Assembly (NCBI GenBank): GCA_963693085.1
Contig: OY856409.1
Location: forward strand, 519,509,303 to 519,573,302
Source: Alisma plantago-aquatica
Taxonomy: Eukaryota; Streptophyta; Magnoliopsida; Alismatales; Alismataceae
Reading direction: 5' to 3'
Length of the DNA stretch: 64,000 bases
Shown here piece after piece: positions 61,650 to 64,000 of the stretch. The notes under the pieces were generated by a model. That model did not search any database. It was not told the DNA's origin and saw only the letters and a program-made list of their open reading frames with translations. How positions within the stretch are numbered: position 1 is the stretch's first letter; every line of letters begins with the position of its first letter. Both the position numbers and the translations under genes were made by a program.

Positions 61650-64000
61650 TTAGAGACAAGTTGTTTTGTGTCACTACAGCTCTAGACCCCTCTATTGCCC
61701 TTACTATTGACAACCATTGTGTTGTGTGTGGTGTTGCTTGTCTTCGCACCAATGTTGGTCGTGTCGCACACCACTTACGCTATTCAATCAAGATGAGGGG
61801 TAGAGTTTCTTAGAAAACCACACCAAGATGAGAGTAGTGGTAACAGAGACAAAGGGTTTATATTAGATGTGTTCAACAACGTCAAAAGCTATGTCGTTTT
61901 CCAAGACAACAGTTGTTTCCGAAAGAATGTAACATCAGTCGCGCTAGTTCTCTATCAACAACGACCAACAAAATTACAGCAGAAAACAACATGAGTAATT
62001 GCAAATAAAGAAAGAAAGAAATGGTAAAAAGGAGTAAAAAAGTAAGGAAAGTAGAAGAAAATGAGTATTAGGAAAAAAGACGAGGGAAGTAGAAAAAAGA
62101 GGAAGGAAGTAGAAAAACATATGAGGAAAGTAAAAAATGTGGAGAAGTAATTTTTTATTGTAAAAGAAAAGAGAGGAGTACTTCTAGTAGTCTTTTGTCT
62201 ATTCTTTTGTAACGACTCAAATCTGTGTATTTTTAGTATTAATATGCATATTATCAGAAGAAAAGAAGTCATAAGAGTAGTAGATAAACACAAACAATGT
62301 TAAAAAATAGTTTTTCCTTTTTTGGTAGATTTATAATAAATATGTCACCCATAATTATACTTTCCTATGTAAGACATACACTGTATCGATTAATGATATT
62401 TTCTTGCATACACATATATTTTAAAAATATTTTTGGTACAATAATATATGTATTTTGCTTTGTACTATACATGTAGTAATGATTATTGGCATAGTGCGAA
62501 CAACTACTTTTTGGCACAATGGTGATTATACTTCCCTCCTCTCTCTTATATACTTTTCTATTTAGTATACTTTCCTCCTTTTCTCTTCTACTTTCACCCT
62601 CTCTTCATAATATGTCTCTCCTCTATTATCTATTTTTATACTTCCTTCCCATTTTTCCTACTTCTCCTCTCTCATACCAACTTCCTTCCACTTTGTTTCG
62701 AACCCACTCTTATTTTTTGACACAATGCAAATAAATATTTTCTGAAACTTTGTTTATTTATAATTCTCATTTTCTCTTATATACTTCCCTTTTCTTTCTT
62801 ATTCCTTTCTTCTTTTCTTATCTATTCTCTCCTCTCTTAGTCATGCATTTATTTTCTATTTTTCTACTTCTCTCTTCTACTTACTAACTATTTTCACTTT
62901 ATTTATAGATAAAATCCATCATTATATGCAATATACATGGAGAAAATATATTTTTACATGTACAATAGCTTGAACGGGTCACTTGAGGGAGTTTCGGGAA
63001 GTAGGCATATATGAACGAAGATAAGGAAAATTGTGTGAAGAATTTATTTTCTAAAATAAACCATCAGTAGGATCAATTTATACTTTTTGGGGGGATGGAC
63101 AACCAACTATAACCTGTGTGGACAATGGAAATCCGTGGGAGCCAACATGAAGGTTGTCAATTGGTAAGGATAAACTCAAAATCCATGGGAACTAATGTGA
63201 GGGTTGTCAATAGGTAAGGATTAATTCATTTATTCTTTATCCATACACTTTAGGGGGGGGACAAGGGTAAAATATTTTCTTATCATTTACTCTCCTACCC
63301 ACTACCTTAATGGGAAAGAGTAAGGGTGACTTTAGGCATGCCCTCTAACCTGCTACCACTAATATTTATGTATACAATATCAAATCTATACTCATTGTGT
63401 TGGTTAAGTCTATGGATTATTCAATATTATGTGGTCATCATTTAATACAATACATGATATACTTATGTACTTCTTATGTAGCTAATGTGGTCTTGTACAC
63501 AACATCATTTTGGAATTGTAAGGTGCATGTATGAAACAACAAGATTTTATAGTTTATGTACCCTTTATACTTTCCTATGTGGTTTTCTACTTCTTTTGGG
63601 ACCTATTTGATTGGGTATGATACAAAACCTGAATTCATAAGGCACATGTGTATATAATAACAATATTTAATCATTAATGTACCATTCAATACATAGTTTT
63701 AGTGGTATTATCTACTTCATTTGTGCATATTTCGTTTGTATACAATAACATTTTGGATGACATACAATATGTATGTTAGCAATGATAATTTCTTGTGACG
63801 TTTTGTCATTTTATTGTAGTAGTCTTTCTAGGATGATTTATTTGTTCATACACAAATGTTAGGTGTACTACTATTTGTATAATCAACAATCATTGTCTTG
63901 ATAATATGTTTTCAATATAATAAAACCATGTGTATAATATTGTAGAAGATTACTTAGCATCATTTTGAATAGTTAATAGTCATTCCAGAGCATTTTGATA
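61650..64000. other. AT-rich DNA, no gene recognised
   Basis: Pyrimidine-rich and TA-rich DNA with only short frames. A purine-rich stretch with GGAAGTAGAAAAA repeats lies at 62000-62130. A partial direct repeat of about 60 bases (GTTGTCAATTGGTAAGGAT) lies at 63140-63220. Nothing else is seen. Confidence 0.5.

Overview
This is nuclear DNA from a flowering plant, probably a monocot (low confidence). It is a stretch of nested transposable elements, and I see no clearly intact host gene. The plant call rests on a Cassandra-type element with 5S rRNA sequence in its LTRs, plant CACTA (En/Spm) transposases, a Ty1/copia polyprotein, a PIF/Harbinger element whose ends read GCCCCTGTTTGG, and fragments of plant TTI1, ALMT, PPR and trihelix genes.

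Layout. 1-3608: AT-rich DNA and GC-rich non-coding DNA holding a complete non-autonomous hAT element (1886-3404, 8-bp target duplication GAGTCTAG). 3609-36765: a small Cassandra element in minus orientation, cut open by a 32.4-kb insertion. The insertion is CACTA-1 (3886-36288). It carries a decayed plus-strand TNP2 transposase (7163-10575), a second TNP1-like gene (10842-13155), and captured pieces of an ALMT gene (14110-14451) and a TTI1 gene (minus strand). A second element, CACTA-2 (16679-26008, 9.33 kb, TSD TTG), sits inside an exon of the TTI1 piece. It encodes its own TNP2 and an Ulp1-protease-like second protein on the minus strand. A Ty1/copia retrotransposon (27087-33951) is also nested in CACTA-1.

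36.8-50.8 kb: a family of about 370-bp inverted-repeat elements bounded by GTCAGGCTAGAATACACT, mostly set in (TA)n/(TC)n microsatellites, with a duplicated flanking cassette. Between them lies a region of about 6.6 kb packed with GTTACT repeats on both sides of a broken trihelix transcription factor gene, followed by a broken PPR gene.

50.9-61.65 kb: a complete PIF/Harbinger element (51634-61623, TTA duplications on both sides), probably nested in a smaller Harbinger-like element. It holds a higher-order tandem repeat block (53.0-55.8 kb), a Myb/SANT-like gene, a DDE transposase with the catalytic residues present but two stop codons, two related genes for small GRF-like zinc-finger proteins, and an uncharacterised 169-residue protein. 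The last three are open and are not part of the usual two-gene Harbinger set. They are the best candidates here for something undescribed.

61.65-64 kb: AT-rich DNA with no recognisable gene.

Inferred order of events: Cassandra inserted first, then CACTA-1 with its captured host exons, then CACTA-2 and copia inside CACTA-1. The Harbinger and hAT insertions are independent.
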